A DNA stretch of 64,000 nt, taken from Scedosporium boydii (taxonomy: Eukaryota; Ascomycota; Sordariomycetes; Microascales; Microascaceae). The notes under the pieces were generated by a model, which saw nothing but the letters and a program-made list of their open reading frames with translations, was not told the origin of the DNA and ran no database searches. The position numbers and the translations under genes are program-made. The stretch spans positions 1-64,000 of the forward strand of contig NJFT01000138.1 in assembly GCA_002221725.1 (NCBI GenBank), in the 5' to 3' direction. Below, piece by piece: positions 1-10,997 of this stretch (position 1 is its first letter; every line of letters starts with the position of its first letter).

Positions 1-2217
1 CAACACCACTTTCTGGCCATCGCAATGCTATGTTTTAATTAGACAGTCAGATTCCCCCTGTCCGCACCAGTTCTAAGTTGGTTGTTAACTGCACGCCGGA
101 CGGCCCGAAGGCCTGCTAAAGGCTTCCTGCGCCGTTCTTGGAGTCTGGTGCTCCCTGTTGGTTCCTTTCTCCGACAGGCACATTGCCCTTTTCGTCAGGC
201 AAGTCGGCCATGTTTGTGGTGTTTCTCTATCAGCTCGTGGTAGAGGAATCAAGACACAGCACGTATTACTTCAATTGGAGGCGCGCGTGCAAGGGCTGAG
301 GGTGGCGATAGTAAGGAGGACGCATTCCTTTGCCTTGTAGATATAACGAGGCTATGGAACATACTATCTGGATGGACGAGCTCTAAAATAGTAATCAAGC
401 CTGTCTGTATCTTCGTTCGAGACGACAGTCTGGCTAACGTTGAGTCAGAAAGGCGGACGTGAATCACATATAGAGCATGTTTGTTTCCCCGAAGGATGAA
501 AACTAGTAGGGATCAGATAGAAAAATTTGGATATCGCTATAACATGATTGGACTCGTGAATCTTTGGGTACGGTTCAAACAGGCAGTTGAAGCGCAGCGA
601 AAAGCGGATCTTGCAAGGATGCAGAAGCGTATTCGGTCGGTGAGAAGAGAGAGAGAGAGAAGAGAGACCAAAGTGTACACGCCTGCGAAGTCGAGATAAC
701 CTCCGTTAATATTTCGTAGTTTCAAGAAGCCGAGGCTTGACTCCGGACCACTTAAACTATACACCACATAATTGGGACAATTGGGAAGAGAGCGGGGCCG
801 GAGAGGGAATCCACATTTGCCCATGGCCCATGGCCCATGGGTCATAGTTGCGCAAAAAATGCAAGAGTTGACGGCGAGCATGGCCATCACACCCTTTCCA
901 GATGCGCTAGATGCACGGCTATCCTCCAGTCACAGTGGCAATGGACGGGCCGAGAGAGAAAGAACGTTTGAAATGTTGCAATACGAGAGTCTGGTGACGA
1001 TAGGCTTTCCGTCTCTGGCCGCGCCCAGCGCCGGTTTTCGTTGAAATGTGCCGAAGTGCCGGCGATCTCGCCGGAGATCGGAACCATGAGACTCGGAAGA
1101 GGGCCATTTCTAGAAGGGGAGAAGAGACATCCAGCACCGTATTCCAGGGAGCCCTTCGATCCCCAATGAAAGACCGGGTCTACTGAAGCTCGCCCGGGCA
1201 CTCCCCAAGCCAAAACCCACAGAGAAGGAAGAAAAACCGGAAAACTGGGGTGGTATTTTCGAGTCACTCATGGGTGACCCACACCCACCCCCGAAGGCGA
1301 AGGGCGGTGTCTAACTCGAAGCGGTTACGATGTTAATTATCGGATCCACATCGGAGCCGATTTTGCCGAACAGTGGAGTCGCTGCATTCGGAATCATGAC
1401 TAATCACATCGGCACAAATGCCATGTCCCTGATAGGTCAATTTATCGGTGTCCATTGTCCAATTATGTTCTGGTGCCCTATTCTGGAATCGGGTGCTTTT
1501 CACAGGAGATGGTCTCAGAAGAACCTGAGCGAAGAATTTACTTGCAAGAGGGTGGATCGTTGAGATATAACTCGAACGAGAATTCCTCCATTTTCTCGAG
1601 TCTTCAAAAGCTTTTCCCACGTATAGCCCAGGCCCGAAATTTATACTTTGACATGACATCTACCCCGGAATTGCCTGCCGATTAATACTTTGCACTTTGT
1701 TTAGGCCGTCAATTTGAATCCCCATATTTTAGCATATTTTAGGCAGTATTAAATGTGGTGCCCCCAAAAAAGGATTATACTTCGTAGGTGAGAGGACCAC
1801 CAGGTAAATTTCCCTGCGGCATCGGAAGGGCTTCGTACGGAGGAGTACCTTGGTTAAAGTTGGGAGCAACAGAGCTTTTGTACCCCACGCTGCCCCTCCA
1901 TACGAAGTACCACCAAGGTACAATGGTACCATAGAATTTCTACCCCTCCATGATTTGCAGGTAAATCGAATTTGATCGTATGGAATTACTCACATTGAGG
2001 TGAGAAATCAGTCTACCTGTGCTATACCCTGACTTGGTTGCGTGTCTCTTTGCACTCGCCCCTTTCTCGATCAAGTTCCTTGGGTTCTCTCCAGGTCCTT
2101 TTAAGCTAGACAGACGTGCCTAGACCCTCCTCGGGGCCCCAGCACACTTTTCCACTCTCCCGAATCGGCCCCAAGCTCCCAAAGCTCCCCCCCTCCTTCC
2201 CGACGACTAATCCTACA
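1..2217. other. Intergenic, no gene seen
   Basis: No reading frame here looks like a protein. Short open frames are overlapping, often lack an ATG, and are rich in low-complexity sequence. Visible features are a GA-rich microsatellite-like run near 643-667, a triple CCATGG-type repeat near 820-841, and two copies of the dispersed 9-bp word TACTTCGTA/TACGAAGTA (1778-1786 and 1901-1909), which lie in opposite orientation about 120 bp apart. The last part presumably holds the promoter of the reductase gene; I recognise no specific site in it. Confidence 0.6.
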
Positions 2218-3657
2218 ATGTCCCTTACAAACGCCGATCCATCGCAGGCTGCCCTCGAGGCGAAGACGGCAGCTCTGACCCTAGCCACCCTCTCGGCTGA
2301 GGATCGAAACGCCGCTCTCGATGCTATCCATGCCGGGCTCCTTGCCTCCAAGGATGCCATTCTTGAGGCCAACGCGCGGGATATGGGGAAGGCTCGCGAG
2401 GCTGCCGCCGGCGGTAGTTTGTCGCAGAGCTTAGTGGCGAGGCTGGACCTGGGTAAACCGGGCAAGTTTGAAGACATGCTGAAAGGCATTCGTGATGTGA
2501 AGGAGTTGGACGATCCCGGTATGATTTTGCTCAGATTCCAGATTCTTCTTCACACATCTCTCTCTCTGCCCCGCTCCTCGTAGCGCTAATCAGCTCCCCA
2601 TGGTAATACAGTCGGCAAGATTACCCTCCGCACGAAGCTCGACGATGGCCTCACACTCGAACGAGTAACCTGCCCCATCGGCGTCCTCCTCATCATCTTC
2701 GAGGCCCGCCCCGAAGTCATCGCCAACATTGCCTCCCTCGCCATCAAGTCAGGCAACGCCGCCATCCTCAAGGGCGGCAAGGAATCCACCGACTCCTTCG
2801 TCGCCATCTCCACCGTCATCTCCAACGCCCTCGACCAGACCAAGGTCCCCAAGGGCGCCATCCAGCTCGTCACGACCCGCGACGTCATCCCCCAGCTCCT
2901 CGCCCTCGACCAGTACATCGACCTCGTCATCCCACGAGGCGGCAACGAGCTCGTTAGGTACATCAAGGATTCTACCAAGATTCCCGTCCTGGGCCACGCT
3001 GATGGGCTCTGCTCTACGTATCTTGCCGAGTCGGCGGATGCCGATATGGCTGTCAAGGTCGTTGTCGATTCCAAGATTTCTTATTGTGCGGCGTGTAACG
3101 CTTTGGAAACTTTGCTTGTGAACCGCGCCGCGCTCTCCACAGTTCTTCCTGCGGTTGCCAAGGGTCTCGCTGAAAAGGGTGTTACTCTGCGATGTGATGG
3201 AGAGTCGAAAGAGGCGCTTCTCAGCGCCGACTCCAGTCTCGCGGCGAGCATACAGGATGTGCAGGACGCTGACTACGATACGGAATTCCTTTCCCTCACT
3301 CTCGCCGTCAAGACGGTCGGCTCCGTCGACGAGGCCATCCTTCACATCAACACTCACGGATCTCACCATACTGATACCATCCTCACCTCGGACAAGGACG
3401 AGGCCGAGAAGTTCATGTCCAGCGTTGACTCTGCTGGTGTCTACTGGAATGCCTCGACTCGCTTCGCCGATGGTATGCGCTACGGCTTTGGCACCGAAGT
3501 TGGTATTAGCACCAACAAGATTCACTCGCGTGGCCCCGTTGGTCTCGAGGGCTTGACGATTTATAAGTATAAGATCCGGGGCGAAGGACAAGTTTCTCTT
3601 GATTATGGTGAGGGTGAGGGGAAGAAGCAGTACAAGCATGAGAGCCTTCCCCTGTAA
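2218..3657 (+). CDS. PRO2: Gamma-glutamyl phosphate reductase (proline biosynthesis)
   Basis: This enzyme performs the second step of proline synthesis: NADPH-dependent reduction of gamma-glutamyl phosphate to glutamate-5-semialdehyde, in the cytosol. Exons are 2218-2518 and 2612-3657, with an intron 2519-2611 (GTATGA...CAG), giving 448 residues, close to the usual length. The frame is continuous across the join (DDP-VGKITLR). The catalytic cysteine of this aldehyde-dehydrogenase-like family is at about residue 262 in SYCAACNALETLL. The substrate/cofactor region IIFEARPEVIANIASLAIKS and the IPRGGNELV motif are also present. The ATG at 2218 is chosen because an upstream in-frame start (2116) is not an ATG and would add a proline-rich, non-conserved leader. 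One small oddity is a cysteine three residues before the catalytic one, where, as I remember the family, proline is usual. The symbol follows the yeast orthologue; other fungi use different names. Confidence 0.95.
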
Positions 3658-4064
3658 GCCTCTTGAACCTGTGTGAAACTGAAAAGAAAGGAAAGGAAAA
3701 GCGAGTTAAGTTGAAAGTTTTACAATCAACTACGTTGTTGGAATTGAGAAGCAATACGTTTTTGTGATACCGGTCATTTCTCGAATATATATGTAATATA
3801 TATCTTCATAAAACTCAGGCGCATTTTTTTTTTTTAAGATTTTAGTAGATACTTTTCAAGCCTAGGCCTCGTCCAGGAAGTAGCGTGTGTCGGTCTTCTC
3901 AGTTGGCCAAGTCTTGACTCTGCCGCCACTCAAGGCATGAACGAAGACAATTCTGAAAAACGTTGTCTGGTAAAGAATCCCGCTTGACGAGCTTCAGGTC
4001 AACTCGAGTTTTTGAGGACCCCAGGTTTTGATCCGGGGCGACAGTTACTGCCTCCAAATCATCA
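3658..4064. other. 3' flank of the reductase gene
   Basis: Non-coding. It contains an AT-rich stretch (about 3784-3812) and a T-run (about 3825-3835) consistent with 3' UTR and polyadenylation sequence. I see no other feature. Confidence 0.5.
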
Positions 4065-5530
4065 ATGTACCCTCCGAATAATATGGGTGAATGTGCGGCA
4101 TCTTCCCGGGCACCTGGCCCGAGTACAACCTTTGAATCTATCACAGGTAATGAAGGAAATACTGTTGGAGCGATTAATGGTGGAAATCTTATCGGTGAGG
4201 ATCTATTTTCTTCATCTACTCATGCTGCAACTGGTTTGTTTGTCGAGGGGTTCTGGCTAACACTGGGTAAGGAACGAACCACGGATATATATAATCTAGA
4301 TATATATTAGATCTCTCTAGATATATCGTCCCGGGAAGACGAATCCCGCAGACCCGTTGTCAAGAAGACCTGACTATACAGGGGAAGAACCAGATCACCG
4401 AGGGGTCGCCAAAGAATTGGCAGAGAAGCTCCAGTTGCCGTTAAACGGCAGAGAGCCAACCCGGATACGTTACTTGGACTATTGAGCCTGGCGTTACCGA
4501 TGGTCGCCCTCCCATTTCCGATGCACAGGCCCAAAATTGGGAGATGCCCGGTTCATGGGACCGGAGTTTGGATTACACCAAAAACCATCGCAAGGTAGAG
4601 CCCTTCGCTCAGTACCGGGGCTACAAGCCCATGCCCGAAGATGCTTCCAATGGTAGTGGCGGAAAGGCTCCTCCAACCTATCCCAAATATACTCTACCCC
4701 TACACCTTACGACCAGTAAGGCTGGAGAAGTGTTGGGAAAAGTAATCACTGGTTATTCTGAGGACGCCACAGCGGAGCAAGTGGTCCATCTATACGCCTA
4801 TTGGGTTCGTCGGTGGGAAGAAGTTCAGCCGTTCGTTCGCCAGGACATCCGTGAGCGAGAAGCGTGCGCCACTGGTTCTCCGGAGGCTGCTCCCGAGCCC
4901 ATTGAACTCCTCTCCGATAGTGATGGTAACGACGCTCCTCCCGCACCCTAAGCTGCCGCGCAAGCTCGTCCCCGTACCTCAGTCCCACCTGTCATCGAAC
5001 AGGCTCCGGTTGTTCGTCCGCCGCTCAGACAGGCCCTCGCGGTTGGGCGAGAGACTCGATGGCGGAGCACCAACGCGAACGCTCAAAGTAGTAAGCGGAG
5101 CACCCGGAGTCAGGGCGGAAGCAGGGGGGCGTGTCGTAGAACGAACTACGGTAAGAACCTTAGTTCTAACATCGATAACTAGTTGGCAGGTCTGAGTGTC
5201 GTCCTTAGAGTTCCACATCAGCCAAGTTGTTCCGAATCCTACCAGACGGTGGATAATCACGACACAAGCCCAAGTTCTCAGCTGACTCTGCGACCAGGAC
5301 GCTGTTGATAAGCGCACCTCGGTAGCTCAAGATCGTGCGGCCATGAAGCCTCACCCAGATGCGGGAAAGCGGTTCACGGAGTCCGAGGTGTTCCGGATCT
5401 AGATCGAACTCAAAGAGAAGAGGTTATGGTTCTTGGGCCCTCGTGAGTTCTGGTTACTCCTTAAGTATTACCATGGAAGTGAAGTACGTGGTATCAGAGC
5501 TACCCTGTATTTTGACCATCCGTTATATAT
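4065..5530 (+). pseudogene. Unrecognised, probably decayed coding region
   Basis: Three stretches look protein-like but do not join into one frame. From ATG 4065 a frame of 81 residues runs with a Gly/Asn/Ser-rich composition. From ATG 4544 a frame of 135 residues runs to 4951, with an acidic, Ser/Asp-rich end (ELLSDSDGND). Near 5315-5530 a frame reading through AAMKPHPDAGKRFTESEVFR continues past one in-frame TAG at about 5399 into a further 45 or so residues rich in aromatic and basic residues. I do not recognise a family. It could be a broken single-copy gene, a badly eroded mobile-element gag-like region, or a spliced gene I cannot assemble. A palindromic AT-rich patch (TCTAGATATAT repeated) lies at about 4284-4328. 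Confidence 0.25.
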
Positions 5531-5546
5531 ACACTGATTTGATCTA

Positions 5547-5970
5547 TTGAGAATTCCGCCAATAGAAGACGTTGCGGGGTTCTGTTCCAACTTTATCGTC
5601 GTGCATCCGGCGTCTAACACGGTTCAACTTGTCCATCCCACAGCAGGGGCGTACATGTGTAGGATTAGCAAGAGCGACGATGGTTCAAAGACTTCCAAGT
5701 CAAGAGTGCTCTCCTCTGCGACACCTACCTTTCCTTCCCCATTCTAGAAGACCCCAACGATCAGCTGAGGGGAATATCATTCGCAACTGGCCTCTGCAAT
5801 GACCCCGACTCGTGCAGTCCTTCCTCCTCAACAGGTCAATAATGCACACCAAAGACCATTATGGGTGGACTCCTCTTGCTGTCACTCTCCAAGGCGGCGA
5901 CGTGCTGATAGCCAATATATTCCTCGAGGCAGGAGCAGATTTCAAAATCAACTCTAGGCTCAGCTGCTGC
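5547..5970 (+). pseudogene. Relic of a NACHT-ankyrin (NLR-like) protein gene
   Basis: Pieces of a familiar fungal NLR layout appear in order but in different frames. Frame 5547 gives IPPIEDVAGFCSNFIVVHPA followed by NTVQLVHPTAGAYM, resembling the winged-helix end of NACHT proteins (in intact members, a short segment ending LVHYTTQEYF). A shifted frame near 5705-5790 gives CDTYLSFPILEDPNDQLRG, matching the conserved TYLSF segment that follows. From about 5830 comes an ankyrin-like unit (HYGWTPLAVTLQGGDVLIAN, then IFLEAGADF). At least one frameshift separates these parts, and no ATP-binding domain is present upstream, so this is a fragment. Intact relatives act in non-self recognition and heterokaryon incompatibility; this copy cannot encode one. 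The family assignment is from remembered motif order, not from a search. Confidence 0.5.
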
Positions 5971-6802
5971 CTGCTGCTGTTTGAGGCACAATCAGGCCAC
6001 GACTATGGGAGTTTTATCCCCAACATCTTGGATCATGCGATTGGGCTTCAGCATCCCCTGGTTCGCTGTTTGTACCATGGTCTTCCGGGGTTGGTCCGCT
6101 TCGGCGATCGAAGCCTTCGCGGAGGTTTTCAAGAGGTTTGTCCCCAAAATAAATTGGAAGCAGTCTTGTAAAGATGTTTCTACGCTGGAAACAAACCTAG
6201 TTGTAAAACAAGGTAACAACGAACTTCAGCCTACTCTCCTTGGGAAACAGGAGAGGGCTGGAGGGCTCCGGAAGGATGATTTTCTCAGCACGAACCCGGA
6301 GGAAACCCTCGGGACGGTTCTGGTGGGCCTTCTAGGCCCTGGAGAGAGCAAACGAGATTCTCTGAGAGAATGTGCCCAGGTATCCCTAACAGTAGCCAAG
6401 CGGGCCCAAGCGGGAAGGAGGATAGAAACCAAGAAGAAAGGGGGGAGAACGCAGCCCTTATTTCTTTCCGTTTTTATTTCCTTTGTAAATTCCTGTGATG
6501 ACGCAAAACGCCACCTCGGACACACAAAGACAAAATCGTATTCATGCTACATTATCGCATCCTTCGCTTCCCAATGCCATGCAATATGCCGTTCCATACC
6601 CCATCCCATGCCCCATCCCATGTAAACCCGTCGCTCAATGCACCTAATCCCTCCCCTAAGCCAAGAATGCTGCTGATGCTACAAGAATGGAAAAAAAAAA
6701 AAAAAGCTCTCCTTTCGAAACCAATGGTGGAAAAAAAGTGAGTGGCGACAGTGGAAAGGAGGAGACTCGCGAGGAAAGGCATGTCGTGAAACATCTAGAG
6801 GC
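5971..6802. other. Intergenic, no gene seen
   Basis: A 214-codon open frame (5981-6625) overlaps the end of the NLR relic but has no family features and its composition looks random. The stretch also holds a short tandem of CCCATCCCATGC-type units (about 6595-6622) and two A-runs (about 6690-6704 and 6730-6737). It is probably the 3' flank of the minus-strand BRCT gene. Confidence 0.5.
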
Positions 6803-7745
6803 TCACGTCTTCGTGTTCGGCTTGTTCGGTTTGGTATACATTCCGAACACGCTTTGCTGTCCGGAATGCGCAATCTTGAGGTTCGAGAAGCGTGTCTCTT
6901 GCAACCGCCGCCCGGCCTTGAGGCTCTCGAGTACCCTTTTCGCAAAGTAAGCATAAACCCTTGAAGTCGAGGTAGAAGAGAGCGAGAGAGAAGAGAGAAA
7001 ACGAAAGAGGAGATACTCACCATTCAACACCAACGTACTTGATCCCGCAACCCCCGACCCGCTTAATCTCTCTCTCAAGCTTCCCCGCCGCCAATCCGCC
7101 GCCGGCTCCGCACCCCACTCTTCCCGGCCGTCCCAGGATGACGTGCGTAACCTGCCGTCTCCCTAGATGCAGCGACATCCTCCCGCCATTCTCCACAATC
7201 ACTTGCTTCAGCTTATGGTCTGATATTAGTGGATGGGTGCTCCCATTCACATATATCACGACGCCGTCAAAAATTCCCCTCCTCCTCTCGGCTCTCTCCT
7301 TCTTGGCCCTCTCATCCTCCTTTTTCCTCTTCAGCATCAATCTTTCCATACTCGTCAACTGTTCGTCCCCCGCCTCGTCCTCCGTGTCTTTTAAAACCCC
7401 AGGTAATAATGTTTCCTTCATGGCCCCCGGCTTCATCAACATATCAACAACACTGACCTCTGCCCTTATCCTCACCGCCTTCGGCACTGCCATGCCCATC
7501 TCTTGCACGAAATCCTCGGACCCTCTTCCCACTTTATCGGACATCCTCGCGCCGCCCCCCTTACCGGCCCCATATTGCGTCGTGAGCTTCGCGTTTCTCG
7601 AATCCCTCCAGTGTGTCCCTGCGCTTGACGACTCGGCGCGCTGGTGACCTGTTGACGAGCTGTTCCATGGGTCGTAAATTGTGCCGCGGTGAAGGGGCTT
7701 GGTTGCGCCTGGGGGGAGGAGGGGTAGTGGCGGTGGTGGCGGCAT
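6803..7745 (-). CDS. BRCT-domain protein
   Basis: Predicted 293-residue protein in two exons, 7745-7021 and 6959-6803, joined across a 61-nt intron (7020-6960, GTGAGT...AAG). The splice completes a tryptophan codon inside the domain (GVEW-VYAYFAKR), which supports it. A single BRCT domain spans about residues 157-262: GIFDGVVIYVNGSTHPLISD starts it, followed by LKQVIVENGG, VTHVIL, and the conserved tryptophan helix before LESLKAGRRL. The N-terminus has a polyproline start and a DPWNSSSTGHQRAE segment. A basic Lys/Arg/Glu-rich helix (about residues 135-155) precedes the domain. BRCT domains bind phosphopeptides or DNA ends in repair and checkpoint proteins. The arrangement resembles a REV1-type BRCT region without a polymerase, but the exact role is unknown. 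The start is uncertain: Ser/Lys-rich sequence upstream to about 7927 is open in another frame and could be an extra 5' exon. Confidence 0.75.
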
Positions 7746-10700
7746 TTCTTTCCTTCTTCGTTCTTCTTGCTTTTTTCGGATTTCGTACAGGGGTCAACGA
7801 GAACAGGGATTAGAACAGGGATTTTGACGACGCTGATGCGGTCAGTGTTGGATTCAATTCGGATACGGTGTTCGGGGTGAGATCGACGGGGTTCGGTGGT
7901 ATGACTGTTGAAAGAATGAGAGGACAAGGAATGAGAGGGACAGAGAAAAAATTAATTTTCTTTTCCTTTCTTCCCTTCGTTTTCACCCCCTCTCGTTCAA
8001 GACACGTTTTTCCCTGAAATTTCGAGTTCCGAGGATAAACTTGAGTGTTCGCAATCCCCCATCTCACACAGCCCGAGAGTTATCCTTGACACAAGCAGAG
8101 TCGTAAAAGATCGGGTTGACGAAAGAAAAGAGGGGTTTCCCGTTGCCTAAATACCTCGTAAATGGAATGAAACGCATGTAATTACCTGTCCGACTGTCTC
8201 AAGTTACCGCGGGACGCACATTCCTTTCATCAATATTTCATTTCACGAGATCCGCCTTGGCAGGTTGCCAAAGTGACGCGCGATCACGTGACCCACTCAT
8301 GGCTTGTGATGGGGCAATTCTTACCTATGAAGAAGGAGATCTCAGTAAGAGTATCACGAAAGGAATCAACAACCCTCACACCGAACTTGAAAAGCAACAA
8401 CCCTCGGCCCAAACGATGACGAAGGAAACCTTATGCTTAAAAATGGTCTAATTTGTATCATTTAAGTTGGCCCCGATCGGCTGTGGCGGCGCCACCGGAA
8501 GGAATTCCCCAATGTTCCCCGGCTTAAACCTGGGAGCGTGCAAATTGGGACACTGGTGGTAACCATTGCCAGCTCGGAGATTCAGGGAAGCAAGGGATCA
8601 ATTGATACTGAGCGCCCCGATCCCGGTGCTCTTGACATTTATTATTATTATTATTATTATTATTCACCCTTGTTTTTTCCGCTTCAGTTTTGGTCGTCTC
8701 GCAACGAGATATAGAGCGCAGACTCCGGAACAAGAAACACGACGAAAAAGTCAGAATGTTACGATTTCAGGTTGAAGGGGCCGTTTGCCTTGTGCTTTGT
8801 AGGTTCTGTGCAAATGGCGAATATCCTAACGTATTCATTACCAGCCTCCCGAGACTGCATCGAGGAATCCCTATCGCCACAGCTCCTCGCCCCAACATGA
8901 TCCAGTTATTATCGCTTGAAAGTACAATTTGCCCCTCTTTCTCGGTTAATAAGACAACAGTTCCTTCCTCAGCCATGGCCGAAAAGTTCCTGGATTCCAC
9001 AAACCAGGAGCTGGCCGGAAAAAAACGACAGAACGAAGCATGCTGAGGTCGGGAAGTGAAGGGATGGGCCCGACAACTGCCAAACGGAGGTAGAAAATAA
9101 CATCATGGTAGAAAGCTGGCTCGACTATAACTTGAGAGTCACATGGGAATAGGCGCAATTATTCAAAATCGCGGAGACAGTCTGCCGGTCTCTCCCGACC
9201 AAGATCGAAGGAATGCCATGGGAGTGTCAGCTGAATCATGTCCTTTTCATCTTTGACTCTGAAATCAACGTTGAATCAAGGTAGGTTGCGAAGAGACTGG
9301 AGGAGGTACGCTTTCCCAAAATCCCTTTTTTTCTTCTAGTATTTTCCTTTCTATCACCATCGATAGCATGGGCAGACAGACGTCATGTGGCGCTTCGATC
9401 CGTGTTAGGCATCAAAGTCGGGGTGGCGGGCCGCAAGGCTGGCGCAAAGACAATGAACTGCGCCCAACTGCGAGGCTGCATTCCGGTCATACGGCTCAAG
9501 ACCTGGACTACCGATCTGCAGCCAAGGTCAACTATTACCGGTTCCACGGATAACTACCGGCGGCAGGGATGATGCCGGGTGTTTTCTTCAAACGCTCATG
9601 GCTCACATGGGAACGCAAGAGCCATGGACTGCCCAAAGCCAACGAGGGCTTGGCTTACATTTTTCCCGGGTTCCAGCGCTAATGCGTTTCGGAGACGCAA
9701 CCCGCGCCCACGAAACTCGCGCACACCTACCTGCTGCCACAGGATTCGCCGTTTTCGCCAGGTCTGACTTCCTATTCCGGGAGAACCTGCAGAGGTGCTA
9801 AGGTGGACAGGGACAGAACAATAGCCGAAAATGATGTTAGCTGGCACCTTTGGGCCAGGGGATGCCAGGCACATGTTGAGAGGGATAGGAGTTGCTTCCT
9901 CGGTTATGTCTCCTAGCTTGCGACCCAATATCTGAGCCTCTCTTCGGACACCTGGATAGACCCACCTCCGGCTCTTATACCTTTACAAGGTTCGAGTCTC
10001 CGCGGCTGCTAGCAAGTACCGTAGAGTGGGGACAACTAATTGCGACAATGGAGACACTTGAGGGTCGAAGGGTCCTGGTGTTAGTGCCGAACTGCCACGA
10101 GGGGCGTCAAGCTTCCTAGTTTACGTTGAATAAGGGAGCACCGCTCAGCTGGAATAGGCCAATTGGGCTCTACAAGCTTGATTTTCTTCACTTCGAGCTC
10201 ATAAGCTTGTGGCAAGAGTTGTCTGGGGGCGAATTGATACCCAATGCTTCGTTCCAATGGATCAATGGATCAATTGATGGTAGACTACACTAGACTGAGG
10301 CAACTAACTTAGCTGGAGGGAGGGCTTGAAAGTCCCCTCCCCTCCACTCTGTAACTACGTATTTCTCAAAAAAGACCCACCAATTGAAAATGAGTCACTA
10401 TCCGGCAAGAGCTAAGAAATCACCATTATGCGAATAGCAAAAAAGAATAAGAAACACTAAAGAAAAAAAAAAAAAATAAGTAGAAAAATAAATAAAAGAA
10501 AAAAGAAAATAAGGGTCCAGACCGCAGATCAGGGCGATAACGATAACACCACATCGCGGCATCGCCCGGACCTCTGGAGTGGGGTGAGTCTTGCTTCGAT
10601 CCCAGCCGGACGTGGGCCGACCGCCCTCGGCAAATAGAAAGCGGGAAAAGCGCGGGGGCTGAATCAGGAAATCCGGGGGAGCGGAGAAGGGCGGAGAAGC

Positions 10701-10997
10701 CGCTTATCTCTTTTCTACCCAAGACCGTCCCTGAAATATTGCGATGGAGCACGAATTATTATTAGAAATTTGGTCAGCAAAAGTACAGCGAGTTTGCGAA
10801 TTTGCCTTGTGAACTACAGAAACTACACTAGCTGTCCGAAGTGACCGAAGTGACTTAACAACGTGAAAGTGTGCAACTACAGCGTGCGGGGAAACGGAAG
10901 TTGGGGATAGCGCGAGGGAGAGAACCCAAGGGCGAAGTCGGTCTCAAGCCCAGGCCGTTTCTCAGATCCACGGCACGGTTGACTGGAATGAACTGAA
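7746..10997. other. Divergent intergenic region, no gene seen
   Basis: About 3.2 kb between the BRCT gene (reading left) and the acyl-CoA synthetase gene (reading right). It should contain both promoters. Visible elements are an E-box palindrome TCACGTGA near 8284-8291, an (ATT)8 microsatellite (8641-8664), two ATCAATTGAT palindromes (8597-8606, 10269-10278) and an A-rich tract (about 10458-10512). No reading frame here resembles a protein. Confidence 0.55.
8641..8664. repeat. (ATT)8 microsatellite
   Basis: Eight perfect ATT units in non-coding DNA. Confidence 0.95.

Noticed and set aside
2749..3639. 296-codon minus-strand open frame over the proline-pathway gene
   Set aside because: Antisense shadow caused by biased third positions; the sense strand encodes a full conserved enzyme.
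5981..6625. 214-codon frame after the NLR relic
   Set aside because: Its composition looks random and it ends in tandem CCCATCCCATGC units; no family similarity recalled.
10458..10512. Minus-strand ORF with a phenylalanine-rich segment over an A-rich tract
   Set aside because: The segment is a translation of a simple A/T repeat.
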